NCBI GenBank assembly: GCA_018065465.1
Contig: JAGHTC010000004.1
Coordinates: 1-35,331, forward strand
DNA: 35,331 nt
Source of the DNA: Candidatus Ruminococcus equi
GTDB taxonomy: Bacteria > Bacillota > Clostridia > Oscillospirales > Acutalibacteraceae
Reading direction: 5' to 3'
Position 1 is the first letter of the stretch, and each line of letters begins with the position of its first letter. Both the position numbers and the translations under genes were made by a program. Below are positions 31,144 to 35,331 of this stretch, piece by piece. Under the pieces are notes generated by a model that was not told where the DNA came from, made no database searches, and saw only the letters and a program-made list of their open reading frames with translations.

Positions 31144-34100
31144 TTAGTCCCAATATCCGGGTGAATTACCGCCCATATCGCCCCAATCGGTGATATGGTA
31201 TGTACCATCCTGTACAGACAGGTCATCGGTCTGGTTCCATTTGTTCTCCCATGTATTCTCGGTTGTTGCACCGTTCATACGGCAGAAGATAACGCTTGAA
31301 TATCCATCGGGAACATCTGCTGAATATCTTCCGCTCGAAACAAATTTCATACTTACCCAAACAGGATCGCCTGCTCCATTGAAGAAATACGCAGAGAATC
31401 TTGCACCGTCAACATTCCAGATAGACGGTTCAAGATAAACGGTACCGCTGTATACCGGAGGAATTGTCGGGTCTTCACCGCCACCTGAGTAATCGTAGAA
31501 GCCGACTTCATAACCGCCGTCTTCTGCTTGTATATCGGTACAGTAAATACCGTTTTGCATTGATGGTGTGAGTGGGATGTCAACAGTCTTTCCTGAATCG
31601 CCGTCATTGAAGATAATGTAATCGGCATTTGCAAAGTCAACATATACAGAGTAGATGCCTTCGCCGTAGTCGTTATCACCTACATAAGTAAGCGGTTCAC
31701 CCGGCCATGTACCTTCTGAGCCATCTTTCCACATATAGCCGTAAACATTTGACCAATGCTTGTTATTTGTAAAGTAGAGTGTGATACTTCCACCCTGTGT
31801 CGGGTCTGTCGGGTCGTAAGGCTCTAAGTTACTAAGTCCTTTAATAGCGTTATCACAGTCGGTGTAGCCCTTGTCGATTTCCTCAGGTGTTGCACCGGGG
31901 TTCATTGTCAATGCTTTGTATGTATCAACAGCGTTCTTGGCTGCGATATAATACTCATTATCACCATATACGGATTCGGGATACTTCTTCATTTCTTCGG
32001 TAAGTTCGTTGTACTTTTCAACAAACTCTGCGAATGTATGCTCACCGCTGGGCTCGTCAACATATTTGCCAACCCTTGAACCGGGAGTTTCAATCTGTGC
32101 AAGATAACGCTGGATAAAGGTTGCATCTACGATGGTAACCTTTCCGTCGTTATCACAATCGGAAACGGTCATCGCATCTTCGGAGAATTCACGAATTCCG
32201 GCAAGTTTCTGCTGAACATAAGTAGCATCAACGATAGTTACATGTGTATCGAGGTCGGAGTCACCGTAGAGCAGTCTGTCGGGGCCTTCTCTCTCGGTGT
32301 AGAGATAAACAACATTTGTAACACCGGCTTTATAGAAGCCCGATGCATTTGACGGAGTAACATAGTCGCCCAAATCTCTTCTCGGAGAGGTTGTGTAGAT
32401 AGCACTTGAGCTTACATTTGTGTAGTTCTTGACTTCGTCTTTTGCAAGTTGTTTACCTGTTTTTAAGTCAATATGGCTTGTTACGATAGAACAGTTAAAT
32501 GTAACTATTCTGTCTTTAATCCATGCTTCGCCGGATACGGGATAACCCTGTTCACCTGCGCCCGGGTCTTGACCTGTACCGTTAGCCGGGTGGAACATTA
32601 CATAGAAACTTGTTGACGGAACTGTGTATGTAAACCAGCCGTCTCCAAGTTTTGCATCTCTTGTCATACGAGTATTCTTTGTCCACGGACCGACAGGCTC
32701 GACAATACCGTCGGCAGTTGAGTAGTAAGCATAGATACAAACTGCACCCCAGCCCCTGGAGTTATAGTAGTGAACAATAGTGCTGTCGTTTGTCAGCGGT
32801 TTGTAGTAGTAGTTAAATGAGAGTTCCTTACTGGCATCGAATGTACCGATGGAACCGCCGGGATATTTAGACGCATCAAGCTCATAACCTTGAACTTCTG
32901 TAACCGGAATTGAGAACGGTGCGCCGTCTTTGAGTCTAAATTTAAGTCTGTATTTTACAGGTGCACTTGTCGAAGAATCGAGGAAGTTTACAGTCAGGTA
33001 ATTCGACTTGATATTTCTTGTGTAGTAGAATTTTACTGTGATGTTATCGCCCTGTTTTGCAATACCGGAGATAGCACCTGTTGTTGAATCAAACTTGTCA
33101 AAATCGTGGTCGAAAAGAATAGAGATATCTTTTGATGCTCTGTATGTCTGACCGTCACGATATTTTGCAGTCTGAGTTTTAACTTTCGAATATGAACCGT
33201 CTTTGCTGTCACGGGTGTAGTGTTCTACTGTGAGTGATGCTGTGCCGTATTTCGGCTGAATATAATTGTTGAATGAAGTAGAATCAACAAGAACAACTCC
33301 CGAGTAAGCGGGAACGGAATACGAACCTGATGCTGTACCCAAGCTTGCTGTGCCTGCTTTCTTGCCGTTTGCAACAACAACCCAGTTACCTGAACAGCTG
33401 ATAGTTTTTGCAGATGAAGTGTTATTCAAAGCAACAATCAAAGTGTTCCACTTGCCTGTTGCGGATTTTGTAATCTTGTATGCTGTGCAACCGGAAATGG
33501 TTGAAATAGAAGTTGCTGTTGAACCTGTGAATCCTGCGAAAGCCTTACGGATAGCGGCAAGACCTGCATAATAATCGGATACTTCGGAATAAGTCTGTGC
33601 TCTTGTCCAATCGATAGCGTTCATATTATCGGGGGTACGATAGGAGTTTCCGTCACCGTATTTTGTACGGCAGAACTCTGTACCTGCAAGAGTAAAGGGT
33701 ATACCCTGAGTTGTCAAAGCAGATGTAAGACCGAGTTTCATCTGACTTAAGGAAGGCTCACCGGGGTTATTAACGCCTGCTTTATTCTTAGTATATAAGT
33801 CCTTGCTGTCTTCGCCGGCTGTAATCTTGCCGTTTACTGCAAGAATTTTATCAAACATACAGAGGTTGTCGTGGTTGTCGGTGTAGTTTACAAGCTGAGT
33901 AACCGCACCGGAAAGCTTTGAAGACTTACCGCTTGCTGCGTTAAGAACTTCCGAATCAGTACCGCCACCGACAAAGCCTGCTTTTTTAGCACTGCCGTGG
34001 TCGCCCTTCATTCCGTCGGAATAAGCCTCGTTAAATCCGCCTATTCTGGAATTAAGCTGTGAGAAGTTAGCGGTTGTTGAACCGTTTGAAATACCATTGT

Positions 34101-35322
34101 TGCTGCCGCCTATCCAAGGCTCGCCGTACATGAGAATCTTTGTGCTGATTTTGTCGAGTTCGGAACGGATGTTGTTCATTGTCGGAACATCGATACAGCC
34201 CATAAGGTCAAAACGGAAACCATCAACATGATATTCATTTGCCCAGTATTTTATGGATTCAAGGATATATTTTCTTGTCATTGTTTTCTCTGTTGACAAA
34301 ACATTTCCGAGACCTGAACCGTCACAGTAGTCGGTATTGTTCGACATTCTGTAGTAATACTTCGGAACGGTCATCGAAAGAGCAGAGCCTTCGAGAACGA
34401 ATGTATGGTTGTAAACAACGTCCATTACAACGGAAATGCCTCTGTCGTGCAGAGCTTGAATGAGCATTTTGTACTCTTTGATTCTTACATTACCGTCATA
34501 TGGGTCGGAAGCGTACGCACCGTCGGGAACGTTGAAGTTCTTTGAGTCGTAGCCCCAGTTACGAGCATTTTCTGCCTTGTCGGTTTCATCAATAGATGCA
34601 AAGTCGGCAATAGGCATAAGTTGTACGCAGTTTACACCGTGTTCAACAAGATAGTCAACACAGGTAGCAACTTTACCTTTTCCGTCTACGGTAGTGTTGC
34701 CTTCTGTAAACGCAAGGTATTTACCTCTGTTTTCTTCGCTGACGCCTGATGATACATCAATAGAAAAGTCACGAACATGAACTTCCCATACTACTGCTTC
34801 GCCGGGGTTGTCAAAGAGAACGTGCTTGTCGTTTTCCCAACCGTCGGGGTTAGTAGACTGAAGGTCACAGACCATTGAGCGGTCGCCGTTTGCGCCGACT
34901 GCCTTTGAATACGGGTCTTGTGTTTCCTTTGTTTCGCCGTCAATCGTCAAAACATAGGTGTAGTATTTGTTTTTGTAGTCACCTGACATTGTAAGTGACC
35001 AAACGCCTGTGCTTGCGTCCTTTTTCATAGCAAATGCTCCTGCACTGCCCGCACCGGATTCGATATCTGTACCGGTGTTGTAGAGTTTGAGCATTACATT
35101 TGTCGCTACAGGCGACCAAACCTTCCAAGTTGTGGAGTCTTTCGAATATGTGCAGCCAAGGTCATTAACGCCCTTTGCCTTTGCGGCAACATCTTCGAGA
35201 TAATCCTGATTGTAGTAGGATGTTTGTGCCAAATCATCATCATACGCTGCTGCCGCAAAGCTTACACAGGAAGCAAGCATTACGAGTACCATAACGAATG
35301 ACAATAATCTTCGTAATTTCAT
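31144..35322 (-). CDS. pulA: Secreted multimodular type I pullulanase with dockerin and starch-binding modules
   Basis: 1392 residues, start at the ATG preceding KLRRLLSFVMVLVMLASC, a clear signal peptide (~1-26). A CBM48-like domain (~45-140) precedes a GH13 type I pullulanase catalytic domain: NWGYDSKNFNVPDGAY (~255), VVMDVVYNHTF (~297-304), DGFRFDLMG with the nucleophile Asp (~371), YGEPW with the acid Glu (~401) and NYTDNHDNL (~481-488). Then come Tyr-rich MucBP-like repeats (~695-845), a possible starch-binding module (~849-935), a type I dockerin with two calcium loops DSDLDTHVTIVD and DCDNDGKVTIVD (~1018-1076), a helical FIVAR-like spacer, a CBM26-like module (~1177-1274, FTNNKHWSNVYGYMW) and a final carbohydrate-binding-like module. 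It cleaves alpha-1,6 branches in pullulan and amylopectin. The dockerin points to attachment to a cohesin scaffold as in the R. bromii amylosome. Confidence 0.92.
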   Translation of the reverse strand: MKLRRLLSFVMVLVMLASCVSFAAAAYDDDLAQTSYYNQDYLEDVAAKAKGVNDLGCTYSKDSTTWKVWSPVATNVMLKLYNTGTDIESGAGSAGAFAMKKDASTGVWSLTMSGDYKNKYYTYVLTIDGETKETQDPYSKAVGANGDRSMVCDLQSTNPDGWENDKHVLFDNPGEAVVWEVHVRDFSIDVSSGVSEENRGKYLAFTEGNTTVDGKGKVATCVDYLVEHGVNCVQLMPIADFASIDETDKAENARNWGYDSKNFNVPDGAYASDPYDGNVRIKEYKMLIQALHDRGISVVMDVVYNHTFVLEGSALSMTVPKYYYRMSNNTDYCDGSGLGNVLSTEKTMTRKYILESIKYWANEYHVDGFRFDLMGCIDVPTMNNIRSELDKISTKILMYGEPWIGGSNNGISNGSTTANFSQLNSRIGGFNEAYSDGMKGDHGSAKKAGFVGGGTDSEVLNAASGKSSKLSGAVTQLVNYTDNHDNLCMFDKILAVNGKITAGEDSKDLYTKNKAGVNNPGEPSLSQMKLGLTSALTTQGIPFTLAGTEFCRTKYGDGNSYRTPDNMNAIDWTRAQTYSEVSDYYAGLAAIRKAFAGFTGSTATSISTISGCTAYKITKSATGKWNTLIVALNNTSSAKTISCSGNWVVVANGKKAGTASLGTASGSYSVPAYSGVVLVDSTSFNNYIQPKYGTASLTVEHYTRDSKDGSYSKVKTQTAKYRDGQTYRASKDISILFDHDFDKFDSTTGAISGIAKQGDNITVKFYYTRNIKSNYLTVNFLDSSTSAPVKYRLKFRLKDGAPFSIPVTEVQGYELDASKYPGGSIGTFDASKELSFNYYYKPLTNDSTIVHYYNSRGWGAVCIYAYYSTADGIVEPVGPWTKNTRMTRDAKLGDGWFTYTVPSTSFYVMFHPANGTGQDPGAGEQGYPVSGEAWIKDRIVTFNCSIVTSHIDLKTGKQLAKDEVKNYTNVSSSAIYTTSPRRDLGDYVTPSNASGFYKAGVTNVVYLYTEREGPDRLLYGDSDLDTHVTIVDATYVQQKLAGIREFSEDAMTVSDCDNDGKVTIVDATFIQRYLAQIETPGSRVGKYVDEPSGEHTFAEFVEKYNELTEEMKKYPESVYGDNEYYIAAKNAVDTYKALTMNPGATPEEIDKGYTDCDNAIKGLSNLEPYDPTDPTQGGSITLYFTNNKHWSNVYGYMWKDGSEGTWPGEPLTYVGDNDYGEGIYSVYVDFANADYIIFNDGDSGKTVDIPLTPSMQNGIYCTDIQAEDGGYEVGFYDYSGGGEDPTIPPVYSGTVYLEPSIWNVDGARFSAYFFNGAGDPVWVSMKFVSSGRYSADVPDGYSSVIFCRMNGATTENTWENKWNQTDDLSVQDGTYHITDWGDMGGNSPGYWD

Positions 35323-35331
35323 AAAAATCCA

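Overview
The window reads as a chromosomal segment from a spore-forming, low-to-mid GC Clostridia member of the Oscillospiraceae/Ruminococcus type. Supporting signs are the order SRP RNA-dnaX-ybaB-recR, AddAB instead of RecBCD, a cotJABC spore-coat operon, a Trp T-box, and a secreted pullulanase carrying a type I dockerin. Dockerin-bearing amylases are the hallmark of the Ruminococcus bromii amylosome, so a relative of that species is my best guess (inference; no search was run).

Layout. Bases 1-214: a short-hairpin array, a terminator and tRNA-Arg(CCG) on the minus strand. Bases 248-4662 (+): a small lipoprotein, SRP RNA, dnaX, ybaB, recR, smpB and tmRNA. Bases 4700-4910: a second array of variable short hairpins separated by a constant 8-base linker. 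Bases 5002-5550 (+): an unknown membrane protein. Bases 5678-14003 (+): a TrpR-family regulator (YerC/HisR type) followed by a compact, largely overlapping histidine operon (hisZ-hisG fusion, D, C, B, H, A, F, IE and a PHP phosphatase) that covers all ten steps. Bases 14017-15637 (+): a tryptophan T-box leader and a lone trpB. Bases 15692-27014 (-): addA, addB, a membrane-anchored SpoIIE-type phosphatase with its own RsbW-like ATPase domain, and an ABC exporter, all co-directional. Bases 27030-28155 (-): cotJA-cotJB-cotJC. Bases 28230-31045 (+): an AT-rich two-gene cassette with its own promoter, made of a CitG-like enzyme and a MATE transporter fused to an RsbW-like ATPase domain. Bases 31144-35322 (-): a 1392-residue multimodular extracellular pullulanase.

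How the parts work together. SmpB and tmRNA form the trans-translation pair. DnaX, YbaB and RecR are the usual replication/repair cluster, and AddAB adds double-strand-break processing. The YerC-like protein probably represses its own operon through a palindrome on its -10. TrpB without TrpA, controlled by tRNA-Trp charging, suggests indole salvage. The pullulanase would debranch starch outside the cell and dock onto a cohesin scaffold.

The best candidates for something little described are (1) the citG/MATE-ATPase cassette, (2) the variable-stem, constant-linker hairpin arrays near tRNA-Arg and tmRNA, and (3) smaller regulatory arrangements: two divergent promoters sharing one palindromic -35 box, and a possible Trp-containing leader ORF behind the T-box. 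Starts were re-chosen where the ORF track extends past a better ribosome binding site. No database search was possible.
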